DNA from: Piscinibacter sp047600445
Lineage (GTDB): Bacteria > Pseudomonadota > Gammaproteobacteria > Burkholderiales > Burkholderiaceae_C
Length of the DNA stretch: 64,000 nucleotides
Assembly (NCBI RefSeq): GCF_047600445.1
Contig: NZ_JASGKT010000002.1
Span: forward strand, 2,170,001 to 2,234,000
Direction of reading: 5' to 3'
In this document: in pieces, positions 25,107 to 33,043 of the stretch
Layout of the letters: each line of letters opens with the position of its first letter
How positions within the stretch are numbered: the stretch's first letter is position 1
Notes under the pieces: model-generated
What the model saw: the letters and a program-made list of their open reading frames with translations, nothing else
The model's database searches: none
Told to the model about the DNA's origin: nothing
Translations under genes and position numbers: made by a program

Positions 25107-25931
25107 ATGCAGAACGCCGTTTCGCCTCGCCCGGTCCGCTCGCAGTACGAGGACTTCATGCGCCATGTCTACACGCATGGCGTGGCCAAGGCCGACCGCA
25201 CCGGCACCGGCACGCGCAGCGTGTTCGGCCACCAGATGCGCTTCGACCTGCGCGAGGGCTTTCCGCTGGTGACCACCAAGAAGGTGCACCTGAAGTCCAT
25301 CATCCTCGAACTGCTGTGGTTCCTGCGCGGCGACGGTAACGCGCGCTGGCTGCAGGAGCGCGGCGTGACGATCTGGGACGAATGGGCGCGGCCCGACGGC
25401 GACCTCGGGCCCGTCTACGGCGTGCAGTGGCGAAGCTGGCCGACGCCCGACGGCGGGCACGTCGACCAGATCGCCGAGGTCGTCGCGCAGCTCAAGACCA
25501 ACCCGGACTCGCGCCGCATCGTCGTCAGCGCCTGGAACGTGGCCGAGCTGCCCAAGATGGCGCTGCTGCCCTGCCATGCGTTCTTCCAGTTCTACGTGGC
25601 CGAGGGGCGGCTGTCGTGCCAGCTCTACCAGCGCAGCGCCGACATCTTCCTCGGCGTGCCCTTCAACATCGCCAGCTACGCGCTGCTGACGCACATGCTC
25701 GCGCAGCAGTGCGACCTGGAGGTGGGCGACTTCGTCTGGACCGGCGGCGACTGCCACATCTACAGCAACCACTTCGAGCAGGTCGAGCTGCAGCTCTCGC
25801 GCACGCCCCACCCCTACCCGCTGCTGGCCATCAAGCGCCGGCCGGCGTCGATCTTCGACTACGCCTACGAGGATTTCGAGGTGCTGGAGTACCAGCACCA
25901 CGCGGCGATCAAGGCGCCGGTGGCGGTCTGA
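25107..25931 (+). CDS. thyA: thymidylate synthase
   Basis: 274 residues from ATG 25107. Makes dTMP from dUMP with methylenetetrahydrofolate in the cytoplasm. All landmarks are present: DRTGTGTRSVFGHQMRFDL, the LWFLRGD segment, YGVQWRSW, the catalytic cysteine in LPCHAFFQFYV, the dUMP-binding YQRSADIFLGVPFNIASYA and HIYSNH near the end. Length matches the E. coli-type enzyme (264) with a short extra N-terminus. No ribosome binding site is seen; a TAGAAT hexamer lies 7 bases before the start. Confidence 0.98.
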   Translation: MQNAVSPRPVRSQYEDFMRHVYTHGVAKADRTGTGTRSVFGHQMRFDLREGFPLVTTKKVHLKSIILELLWFLRGDGNARWLQERGVTIWDEWARPDGDLGPVYGVQWRSWPTPDGGHVDQIAEVVAQLKTNPDSRRIVVSAWNVAELPKMALLPCHAFFQFYVAEGRLSCQLYQRSADIFLGVPFNIASYALLTHMLAQQCDLEVGDFVWTGGDCHIYSNHFEQVELQLSRTPHPYPLLAIKRRPASIFDYAYEDFEVLEYQHHAAIKAPVAV

Positions 25932-25946
25932 GCCACGCAGCGCACC

Positions 25947-26972
25947 TCAACGGCGCGCCAGCCACAAGTCGGCGATCACCGGGCGGTGCGCCGAGGCTTC
26001 GGCGCTGCCGACGAAGCTGTCCTTCACGCCGATGGGCGCGCTGACCATGACGTGGTCGATGCGCAGGAACGAGAAGCGCGTCCGCAGCGCGTGGCCGTAG
26101 CTGTAACCCCAGCCCAGGCCGGCGGCGGCGAAGCTGTCGCGCAGGCCGGCCTCGCGCAGCCGCGCGATCACCGGCGAGGCGTCCGGCGCGTTCAGGTCGC
26201 CGGCCAGCACCAGCGGGCGCGCCGCCGCGGCGAGATCCTGCGCCAGCCGGCGCGACTGGATCATGCGCATCTCGAAGTTCTCGCGCCACTCGCCCAGCCC
26301 GCCGAGGCGCTCGCGGCGCGTCGCGTTCAGGCCCTCGCGCGGCGACAGCAGGTGCGCGGTGGCCAGGTCGAACTCGACGCCGTGCGCCGTGATCGTGCAG
26401 ACCACGTAGTGGTGGCCCTCGCCGGGAAAGGAGATGTCGCCGGCGCGGCAGTCGCGCATCGGGTGGCGGCTGGCGACGAGGTACTGGCCCGACACATGCA
26501 CCTGCCGGTCGCCCAGCGCCGTCTTGATCGGTGCGGGCAGGCCCTCGGGCGTGTCGGCGAAGTTGGCGTCCTGCAGGGCGATCACGTCGGCGTCGTGCAG
26601 CGCGATCTCCCAGGCGATGCGCCCGAAGCCGTCGGCCGTGTTGCCGGCCTGGTACGCCTTGGCGTTGAAGCTCATCACGCGCAGCGGCGCGCCGCCGGCG
26701 GCGTCGCCGCGATTGAGTTGCAGATCCATCACGCCGACGAGCACCAGCGCCAGCGCGGCCAGCGAGGCCACGCGCCAGCGCCAGCCCGAGCGCCACGACA
26801 GCAGCAGCGCGAGCAGCGCCGGGGCGAGGAAAATCGGGTACGGCAGATAGCGCAGCAGTTCGATCCACCAGGTCGACTCGGTGCCGAAGGCGAACGCCGC
26901 CCACAGCAGCAGCACGGCCAGCAGGCACGGCGCGGCGAGGAGTCTGGCGGTACGGGCGGCGGGCCGGATCAT
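25947..26972 (-). CDS. endonuclease/exonuclease/phosphatase-fold protein with N-terminal membrane segments
   Basis: 341 residues from ATG 26972; an open frame upstream overlaps the divergent rpiR gene and is unlikely to be coding. Residues about 10-30, 40-62 and 66-85 are hydrophobic and probably anchor the protein. The catalytic domain then shows the family motifs LRVMSFNAKAY, IALQDANF, LVLAGDLNAPDASPVI, FLRIDHVMVS and SAHRPVIADL with the catalytic histidine. The fold covers nucleases, phosphodiesterases and lipid phosphatases; membrane-anchored forms of this length are common in proteobacteria, mostly without known substrate. The active site faces either side depending on topology; three helices would put it in the periplasm if the N-terminus is inside. 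Confidence 0.88.
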   Translation of the reverse strand: MIRPAARTARLLAAPCLLAVLLLWAAFAFGTESTWWIELLRYLPYPIFLAPALLALLLSWRSGWRWRVASLAALALVLVGVMDLQLNRGDAAGGAPLRVMSFNAKAYQAGNTADGFGRIAWEIALHDADVIALQDANFADTPEGLPAPIKTALGDRQVHVSGQYLVASRHPMRDCRAGDISFPGEGHHYVVCTITAHGVEFDLATAHLLSPREGLNATRRERLGGLGEWRENFEMRMIQSRRLAQDLAAAARPLVLAGDLNAPDASPVIARLREAGLRDSFAAAGLGWGYSYGHALRTRFSFLRIDHVMVSAPIGVKDSFVGSAEASAHRPVIADLWLARR

Positions 26973-27072
26973 GGGTGGCGCGGTCACCGGCCCGGGCCGG
27001 CGCGGAAAGTTGCGTCGGCGCGATTGTCCGGCACGCCTGCCCGACAATGGCGCCGCACCCACCGCTTCTCGC

Positions 27073-27915
27073 ATGCGCAACCCCGATTCCTTCATTCGCC
27101 GCGTTCGCGGCCGGCTGCACGAGCTGACGGCCGCCGAGCGGCGCCTCGCCGACTTCGTGCTGGAGTTCCCCGGCGAACTCGCCAGCTACGCCGCGAGCGA
27201 GCTGGCGCCGCTGGCCGGCGTGTCCAACGCCACCGTCACGCGCTTCGTCCAGCGCCTCGGCTACGCGAGCTACGAAGAGGCGCGCCGCCAGGTGCGCGAA
27301 GAAAAGGAATCGGGCTCGCCGCTGTTCCAGTCGGCGACGGACTCGCGGCGCGGCGGCGAGAGCCTGCTGGCGCTGCACCTGAGGCAGTCGCAGGTCAACC
27401 TCAGCGAAACCTTCGCCCGGCTATCGGAGCGGCACGTCGCGGCGATCGTCAAGGCGCTGGTCGCGGCGCCGCAGGTGCTGATCTTCGGCAGCCGCAGCAG
27501 CCACGCCTACGCCATCTACCTGCGCTGGCAGATCATCCAGGCGCTGCCGCGGGTGACGGCGATCCCGGGCGCCGGCGAATCGCTGGGCGAGCACCTGGCC
27601 GGGCTCGGCGCGCGCGACTGCGTGATCGTGTTCGGCGTGCGCCGGCAGACGCGCCAGATGGCCACCGTGCTCGAAGGCGCCGCGCGCGCCGGCGCGAAGA
27701 TCCTGTTCATCAGCGACCAGACCTCGCCCGACAGCGCGCTGGCCACCTGGTCGATCCAGTGCCACTGCGCCGGCCCCGGCAGGCTGGACAACCACGTATC
27801 GGTGATGGCGCTGTGCGACCTGATCGCGACGATGGTGCTCGAAGCCGCCGGGCCGCAGGCGCGCAAGCGCCTCGCGGCGATCGAGCAGGCGCACGGCGAA
27901 CTCGACGAACTCTGA
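27073..27915 (+). CDS. MurR/RpiR family transcriptional regulator
   Basis: 280 residues from ATG 27073. N-terminal RpiR helix-turn-helix: LTAAERRLADFVLEFPGELA and VSNATVTRFVQRLGYASYEE. C-terminal SIS (sugar isomerase) domain about 120-260: VLIFGSRSSHAYAIYLRW, and CVIVFGVRRQTRQMATVLEG, which would bind a phosphosugar or other small ligand. The downstream genes are a racemase-like gene, an amino-acid-type ABC importer and a porin. It probably controls these through the long dyad at 28153-28193. RpiR proteins next to amino acid or hydantoin-type uptake genes are less usual than those next to sugar genes. Confidence 0.92.
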   Translation: MRNPDSFIRRVRGRLHELTAAERRLADFVLEFPGELASYAASELAPLAGVSNATVTRFVQRLGYASYEEARRQVREEKESGSPLFQSATDSRRGGESLLALHLRQSQVNLSETFARLSERHVAAIVKALVAAPQVLIFGSRSSHAYAIYLRWQIIQALPRVTAIPGAGESLGEHLAGLGARDCVIVFGVRRQTRQMATVLEGAARAGAKILFISDQTSPDSALATWSIQCHCAGPGRLDNHVSVMALCDLIATMVLEAAGPQARKRLAAIEQAHGELDEL

Positions 27916-28152
27916 ATCGGGCGCACGAACGAGCGCACGAACGGGGCATCGGGCACTGACCGGGGGCATCGCCACCACGTCCGTGCACCGCCGCACCGAT
28001 GCCGACCGTCCGGACCGGCGCGCCGCGGGCGGCCCGCCGGCGGCGCTCCAGACGCGAAATCTCCTCTGAAACCCGCCCCCTCGCGGCAGCGCGGAGGGTG
28101 CGCAGGCGCGCCTCGCGAGCACCTGGCACAGCGCTTGCAATGACTCGGGCAT
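27916..28152. other. intergenic stretch without a gene, short direct repeats
   Basis: Between rpiR and the first racemase-like gene. GCGCACGAAC occurs twice in tandem (27921-27930 and 27933-27942) and GGGCATCG-like words recur just after. No reading frame with family features and no terminator with a T-run is visible. The stretch is followed by the operator-like dyads at 28153-28193. Confidence 0.4.
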
Positions 28153-28193
28153 GAAAATTTGTTTTCACACATACATGTGATGTGAAAACAAAA
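28153..28193. promoter_or_regulatory. long dyad symmetry, probable RpiR operator
   Basis: TTTGTTTTCACA (28159-28170) and TGTGAAAACAAA (28182-28193) are perfect 12-base inverted arms around an 11-base spacer containing ACATGT. A third half-site TGAAAA at 28153-28158 forms a second dyad with TTTTCA at 28163-28168. It is a strikingly A/T-rich island in a GC-rich region, 16 bases before the racemase-like gene, so a repressor bound here would block its promoter. The adjacent rpiR gene product is the natural candidate. Confidence 0.6.
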
Positions 28194-28209
28194 GACCGAA
28201 CCCGCCACC

Positions 28210-28878
28210 ATGCCCCGCATCCTGCTGATCAACCCGAACACCAGCCGCGCCACCACCGACATGATGGTCGCGCTGGCGCAGGCCGAGCTGCCGGCGGGCT
28301 TCGAGGTGCATGGCGTCACGGCCAGCCGGGGCGTGGCGATGATCACCACCGCCGCCGAGCTGGAGGCCTCGGCCGAGCAGACGCTCGAATGCTGGGCGGC
28401 GGCCGGCCAGGACTGGGCCGGCGTGATCCTGAGCTGCTTCGGCGATCCGGGCATCGCGCGCCTGCGCGCCGCCGCCGCCCCCGTGCCGGTGGTCGGCCTG
28501 TGCGAAGCCGCCATGCACGACGCCGCGCGCGGCGGGCGCCGCTTCGGCGTGGCCACCACCACGCCCGAGCTGGCAGAGGCCATCACCGCCCTCGCCGGCA
28601 CGATGGGCCTCGCCGCGCAGTTCACCGGCGTGTGCGCGACCGGCGGCGATCCGCACGACCTGACGGCGCGCACCGATGCGCTCGCACCGGCGCTCGCCGA
28701 CGCGATCACGCACTGCGTGCAACACGACGGTGCGCAGGCGGTGATCGTCGGCGGCGGCCCGCTCGGCAACGCGGCCGCGCAGCTCTCGGCCCGATTCTCG
28801 CTACCCGTCATCGCACCGATCGCATCGGCGGCGCGGCTGCTGCTGCGCCGCATCGACCCGGATCGCCGCCTGCACTGA
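28210..28878 (+). CDS. Asp/Glu/hydantoin racemase-like protein (paralogue 1)
   Basis: 222 residues from ATG 28210. The N-terminus RILLINPNTSRATTDMM is the hydantoin/Asp-Glu racemase family signature. The first active-site segment reads LSCFGDPGIARLR, so the first catalytic cysteine (about residue 77) is kept. The second segment, near residue 185, reads VIVGGGPLGNAA: the second cysteine position is replaced by glycine or its neighbours. With one cysteine it cannot run the usual two-cysteine racemisation. Decarboxylases and isomerases of this superfamily show such loss, so the reaction is open. It heads an operon with an ABC importer and porin; a close paralogue lies at 33044. Confidence 0.85.
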   Translation: MPRILLINPNTSRATTDMMVALAQAELPAGFEVHGVTASRGVAMITTAAELEASAEQTLECWAAAGQDWAGVILSCFGDPGIARLRAAAAPVPVVGLCEAAMHDAARGGRRFGVATTTPELAEAITALAGTMGLAAQFTGVCATGGDPHDLTARTDALAPALADAITHCVQHDGAQAVIVGGGPLGNAAAQLSARFSLPVIAPIASAARLLLRRIDPDRRLH

Positions 28879-28939
28879 GCAACGACCGCCTTTTCGCTTC
28901 CCATCCCCGCCCCTTCACCACATCAAGGAGCTTCCGACC

Positions 28940-29740
28940 ATGACCGCCACCACCACCCGCCGCCTGATCCTGGCCGCCACCGTCGCGTCCGCCGCCTCCG
29001 CGTTCTGCGGCGGCGCGCTGGCGCAGAGCACGCTCGACAGCATCATGCAGTCGAAGGTCGTGCGCATCGCGATCCCGACCGACTACCCGCCCTACGGCTT
29101 CGTCGGCAAGGACCTGAAGCCGCAGGGTCTGGACATCGACATGGCCAACTACGTCGCCGGCAAGCTCGGCGCCAAGGCCGAACTGGTGCCCGTCACCAGC
29201 GCGAACCGCATTCCCTACCTGCAGACGCGCAAGGTCGACATCGTCATCTCCACGCTCGGCAAGACGCCCGAGCGCGAGAAGGTGGTCGACTTCACGCACT
29301 CGTACTCGCCGTTCTTCCAGGCCGTGTTCGCGCCCAAGAGCATGCCGATCAAGAGCTTCGCCGACCTGGCCGGCAAGTCGGTCTCGGTGACGCGCGGCGC
29401 GATGGCCGACACCGAGCTCGGCAAGGTGATCCCGGCCAACGTCGACGTGAAGCGCTTCGAGGACCACGTCGGCACCGTCTCGGCCTTCGTCAGCGGCCAG
29501 GTGCAGGTGATCGCCACCAGCGCCGCCGAGGGCGGCACGATCATGGCGCAGAACCCCCAGCTCAACGTCGAATACAAGCTGCTGCTGAAGGACAGCCCGA
29601 ACTACATGGGCGTCAACAAGGGCGACGACGCGCTGCGCGAGAAGCTCAACGCGATCATCCTCGAGGCGCGCAAGAACGGCGAGATCGACAAGCTCTCCAC
29701 CAAGTGGCTGGGCCGCGCCGCCGGCGAACTGCCCCTCTGA
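28940..29740 (+). CDS. ABC transporter substrate-binding protein, polar amino acid type (family 3)
   Basis: 266 residues from ATG 28940 with AAGGAG upstream. Signal peptide about 1-28 (cleaved after GGALAQ). The family 3 solute-binding pattern follows: VRIAIPTDYPPYGFVG, GLDIDMANYVAGKLG, RKVDIVISTLGKTPEREKVV and FADLAGKSVSVTRG. It captures an amino acid or amino-acid-like compound in the periplasm for the two permeases and ATPase encoded next. The bases TCAAGGAGCTTCC before the start recur before the porin gene (31939-31951). Confidence 0.93.
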   Translation: MTATTTRRLILAATVASAASAFCGGALAQSTLDSIMQSKVVRIAIPTDYPPYGFVGKDLKPQGLDIDMANYVAGKLGAKAELVPVTSANRIPYLQTRKVDIVISTLGKTPEREKVVDFTHSYSPFFQAVFAPKSMPIKSFADLAGKSVSVTRGAMADTELGKVIPANVDVKRFEDHVGTVSAFVSGQVQVIATSAAEGGTIMAQNPQLNVEYKLLLKDSPNYMGVNKGDDALREKLNAIILEARKNGEIDKLSTKWLGRAAGELPL

Positions 29741-29814
29741 CGCGCCGCCGGCCGGAACCCCGCGACCACAAGACTCTCGCCCCGCCGGCAACGACGGGGT
29801 GAGCGGGAGGACCC

Positions 29815-30477
29815 ATGCTCATCGATCTCGATTTCGCCGCCGTGCTGAGCGAATGGCCACTGATCCTCAGGGGCCTCGCCTGGACCCTGGCGCTGACCGT
29901 CGTCGGCACCGTGCTCGGCCTGCTGACCGGCATCGCCTGCGCCTGGGCGCGCACCGGCGGCCCGGCCTGGCTGCGCGCGATCGTCGCCACCTACGTGGAG
30001 GCGATCCGCAACACGCCCTTCATCGTGCAGCTCTTCTTCCTCTTCTTCGGCCTGCCCGCGGCCGGCATCCGCATCTCGCCGGAAGTGGCCTCGGTGCTCG
30101 CGATGGTGATCAACCTCGGCGCCTACTCGGCCGAGATCGTGCGCGCCGGCATCGAGGCCACGCCCAAGGGCCTGATCGAGGCCGGCGTCAGCCTCGCGCT
30201 GAGCCGCGCGCAGTTGTTCGTTCACGTGGTCCTGCCGCCGGCGCTGAAGAAGGTGTGGCCGGCCATCGTCAGCCAGGCGGTGATCGTGATGCTGGGCTCG
30301 TCGGTGTGCAGCCAGGTGTCGATGCCCGAGCTGAGCTATGCCGCCAACCTGATCCAGAGCCGCACCTTCCGCGCCTTCGAGGCCTTCCTGGTCGCCACCG
30401 CGCTGTACCTCGGCCTCGCGGTCGCGCTGCGCGGCGTGCTCGGCTGGATCGGGCCGCGCTTTCTGTTCGGGAGGTGA
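29815..30477 (+). CDS. amino acid ABC transporter permease (HisM/GltJ-like)
   Basis: 220 residues from ATG 29815, with GGGAGG upstream. Five or so hydrophobic helices and the signature YVEAIRNTPFIVQLFFLFFG near residue 60, plus the EAA loop around YSAEIVRAGIEATPKGLIEA with the conserved glycine. This is the polar amino acid uptake permease family (HEQRo/HisMQ), which forms the inner-membrane channel with the partner encoded three bases downstream. Together with the substrate-binding protein and ATPase it makes a complete importer. Confidence 0.94.
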   Translation: MLIDLDFAAVLSEWPLILRGLAWTLALTVVGTVLGLLTGIACAWARTGGPAWLRAIVATYVEAIRNTPFIVQLFFLFFGLPAAGIRISPEVASVLAMVINLGAYSAEIVRAGIEATPKGLIEAGVSLALSRAQLFVHVVLPPALKKVWPAIVSQAVIVMLGSSVCSQVSMPELSYAANLIQSRTFRAFEAFLVATALYLGLAVALRGVLGWIGPRFLFGR

Positions 30478-30480
30478 GCC

Positions 30481-31134
30481 ATGGTCGAGTTCTCCGTCTG
30501 GGACATCCTGCGCAACCTGCTGCTGGCGGCGCGCTGGACCGTCGTCCTCTCGCTGATCGCGTTCGCCTGCGGCGGCCTCGTCGGCGCCCTGCTGCTGGTG
30601 CTGCGGCTGAGCCGCCTGCCCGGCGCCGACCGCTTCGTCGCGGCCTACGTGCAACTGTTCCAGGGCACGCCGCTGCTGATGCAGCTCTTCCTCGCCTACT
30701 TCGGCATCGCGCTGTTCGGCATCAACGTCTCGGTCTGGGTCGCCGCGCCGCTGGCGCTCACGCTCTACACCAGCGCCTACGTCACCGAGATCTGGCGCGG
30801 CTGCGTCGCGGCGATCCCCAAGGGACAGTGGGAGGCCGCGCAGAGCCTCGCGCTCTCGTTCACCGAGCAGTTGCGCTACGTCGTGCTGCCGCAGGCGGTG
30901 CGCATCGCCGTGGCGCCGACGGTGGGCTTCTCGGTGCAGGTCGTCAAGGGCACCGCGCTGGCCTCGGTGATCGGCTTCGTCGAGCTCACCAAGGCCGGCG
31001 GAATGATCTCCAACGCCACCTTCCGGCCGTTCGCCGTCTACGGCTGCGTCGCCCTCCTGTACTTCGCGCTCTGTTTTCCGCTGAGCCTCTACGCCAAATC
31101 GCTCGAAAGGAAACTCCATGTCCGACAACGCTGA
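30481..31134 (+). CDS. amino acid ABC transporter permease, second subunit
   Basis: 217 residues from ATG 30481. Same family as the preceding gene: FQGTPLLMQLFLAYFGIALF near residue 62 and the EAA loop TSAYVTEIWRGCVAAIPKGQ. The C-terminal 17 bases overlap the ATPase gene. It is the heterodimer partner of the first permease. Nothing unusual in length or motifs. Confidence 0.94.
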   Translation: MVEFSVWDILRNLLLAARWTVVLSLIAFACGGLVGALLLVLRLSRLPGADRFVAAYVQLFQGTPLLMQLFLAYFGIALFGINVSVWVAAPLALTLYTSAYVTEIWRGCVAAIPKGQWEAAQSLALSFTEQLRYVVLPQAVRIAVAPTVGFSVQVVKGTALASVIGFVELTKAGGMISNATFRPFAVYGCVALLYFALCFPLSLYAKSLERKLHVRQR

Positions 31135-31876
31135 GAGCGGCGGCCGCGCCGCCGTGCAGGTGACCGCCCTGCGCAAGTCCTACGGCTCGAACGAGGTGCT
31201 CAAGGGCATCGACCTGACGGTGCGCCGCGGCGAGGTGATCGCGATCATCGGCAAGAGCGGCTCCGGCAAGAGCACGCTGCTGCGCTGCATCAACGGCCTC
31301 GAGACCTTCCAGGACGGCTCGATCTCCGTCGACGGCAAGCCGCTGCTGCACGACAGCGCGATGGCGATGCGCGAGCTGCGCCAGCACGTCGGGATGATCT
31401 TCCAGGGCTTCAACCTGTTCCCGCACCTGAGCGTGGGGCGCAACGTGATGCTGGCGCCGACGCTGGTGAAGAAGAAGCCGGGCGCCGACGCGATGACGCA
31501 TGCGCGCCAGTTGCTCGCGCGCGTCGGCCTCGCCGAGAAGTTCGACGCGATGCCCGACCAGCTCTCGGGCGGCCAGCAGCAGCGCGTCGCGATCGCGCGC
31601 GCGCTCGCGATGGAGCCGCTGGTACTGCTGTGCGACGAGATCACCTCGGCGCTCGACCCCGAACTCGTCGGCGAGGTGCTCGGCGTCGTCGAGGGCCTGG
31701 CCCGCGAGGGCATGACGCTGCTGATGGTGACGCACGAGATGAACTTCGCGCGCAAGGTCAGCGATCGCCTGATCTTCATGCACCAGGGGCGCGTCCACGA
31801 GGTGGGCCCGCCCGAAGAGCTGTTCGGCGACCCGAAGACGCCCGAGCTGCGGCAGTTCATCTCGTCGCTGCACTGA
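31118..31876 (+). CDS. amino acid ABC transporter ATP-binding protein
   Basis: 252 residues from ATG 31118, preceded by GAAAGGAAA within the end of the permease gene. Walker A IIGKSGSGKSTLL, Q-loop IFQGFNLFPHL, signature LSGGQQQRVAIARALA, then LLCDEITSALDPELVGE (Walker B with the cysteine-containing variant LLCDE, usual for the GlnQ/HisP group) and H-loop VTHEMNFARKV. It powers the importer encoded upstream. The cytoplasmic subunit is of standard length. Confidence 0.95.
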   Translation: MSDNAESGGRAAVQVTALRKSYGSNEVLKGIDLTVRRGEVIAIIGKSGSGKSTLLRCINGLETFQDGSISVDGKPLLHDSAMAMRELRQHVGMIFQGFNLFPHLSVGRNVMLAPTLVKKKPGADAMTHARQLLARVGLAEKFDAMPDQLSGGQQQRVAIARALAMEPLVLLCDEITSALDPELVGEVLGVVEGLAREGMTLLMVTHEMNFARKVSDRLIFMHQGRVHEVGPPEELFGDPKTPELRQFISSLH

Positions 31877-31951
31877 GCGCCGCCCTCGCCCGCGCCTCGC
31901 CACTCACCCCTCGCCATTGGCCCTTCGTCCGTTCACCTTCAAGGAGCTTCC

Positions 31952-32965
31952 ATGACCCGTCCGTTCAAACTGCTCGCCCTGTGCGGCGCGCTCGCCGCCG
32001 CCTCGGGCAACGCCGCCGCGCAGAGCCAGGTCACCGTCTACGGCCTCGCCTCGGTCGAGATGCTGAACATCACCGGCTTCAACAACGGCACGCTCGCCGC
32101 GCCGCAGATCGGCACGCAGCGCCGCCTCGACAACAGCAAGGTCACCAACTCGCGGCTCGGCTTTCGCGGCGTCGAGGATCTGGGCAGCGGCCTGAGCGCC
32201 GTGTTCGGCCTCGAAGGCGCGATCGCGCTCGACACCGGCGCGCAGGCCAACGCGAGCAAGTTCTGGAACCGTGGCAGCTACGTCGGCCTGTCGAGCCGCT
32301 CGCTCGGCACGCTGACCTTCGGCCGGCAGTGGGACATCGAGGATTCGATCATGGCCCGCTACTTCATCGGCGCCGGCTACGCGGTGTTCCAGTTCAGCGA
32401 GTTCGGCTACATCAGCGACCTGGTCGACAACGCCGTCAAGTACGTGTCGCCCAAGATGGGCGGCCTGACCGTGCAGGCGCTGGCCGCGCCCGGCGAGGGC
32501 AGCGGGCGCGTGTGGGAGGTCGGCGGCACCTACGCCCTCGGCCCCTTCGACATGGGCCTCACCCACCGCCGCGCGCGCAACGCGGCCGACGTCGAGAGCC
32601 GGCAGTCGTCGTTCGGCCTGAGCTACTCGTTCGGCACGGTGCGCGTGCACGGCGGCATCGCCGTCAGCGACCCGAAGGCGCTGGGTCTCGCGAAGGCGCG
32701 CGCCTACGACCTGGGCGTGGTGTGGGACGCGCTGCCGCAGACCCAGGTCACGCTCGACTACGTCAAGCGCGACCTGCTCGACTCGCCCGACGACTCGTAC
32801 TACGTGCGCCTGCAAGGCACCTACTCGCTGTCCAAGCGCACGGCGCTGTTCGTCAACCTCGTGACCCTGAAGAACGAGGGCCAGGCCAGGGAGAAGTTCT
32901 ACGGCGCCGGCGCCCCCGGGGTCGACCAGAACGTCACCTCGCTCGGCATTCGCCACTGGTTCTGA
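31952..32965 (+). CDS. Gram-negative general porin
   Basis: 337 residues from ATG 31952 with AAGGAG upstream. Signal peptide about 1-23 (SGNAAAQ). The mature protein begins SQVTVYGLASVEMLN, as in betaproteobacterial porins (VTLYGxxDxG...), and has LGFRGVEDLGSGLSAVFGLE and YVGLSSRSLGTLTFGRQWD. Alternating beta-strand pattern to the end and the terminal phenylalanine (RHWF) needed for outer-membrane insertion. Being in the importer operon, it may provide outer-membrane entry for the same compound. Confidence 0.94.
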   Translation: MTRPFKLLALCGALAAASGNAAAQSQVTVYGLASVEMLNITGFNNGTLAAPQIGTQRRLDNSKVTNSRLGFRGVEDLGSGLSAVFGLEGAIALDTGAQANASKFWNRGSYVGLSSRSLGTLTFGRQWDIEDSIMARYFIGAGYAVFQFSEFGYISDLVDNAVKYVSPKMGGLTVQALAAPGEGSGRVWEVGGTYALGPFDMGLTHRRARNAADVESRQSSFGLSYSFGTVRVHGGIAVSDPKALGLAKARAYDLGVVWDALPQTQVTLDYVKRDLLDSPDDSYYVRLQGTYSLSKRTALFVNLVTLKNEGQAREKFYGAGAPGVDQNVTSLGIRHWF

Positions 32966-33001
32966 CGGCTGCTCCGAGCGCGGCGGTGCGCATCCGATAA
33001 T

Positions 33002-33034
33002 CCGCGGCGCGGCGGGGCCCCTGCCGCGCCGCGG
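33002..33034. repeat. strong GC hairpin upstream of racemase paralogue 2
   Basis: CCGCGGCGCGGC (33002-33013) and GCCGCGCCGCGG (33023-33034) are perfect 12-base arms around a 9-base loop. A GATAAT hexamer (32996-33001) directly precedes it. There is no T-run, so it is not a classical terminator on either strand. It ends 9 bases before the next start codon and could mask that ribosome site, or slow transcription after the porin. Confidence 0.5.
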
Positions 33035-33043
33035 ACCGGGCGC

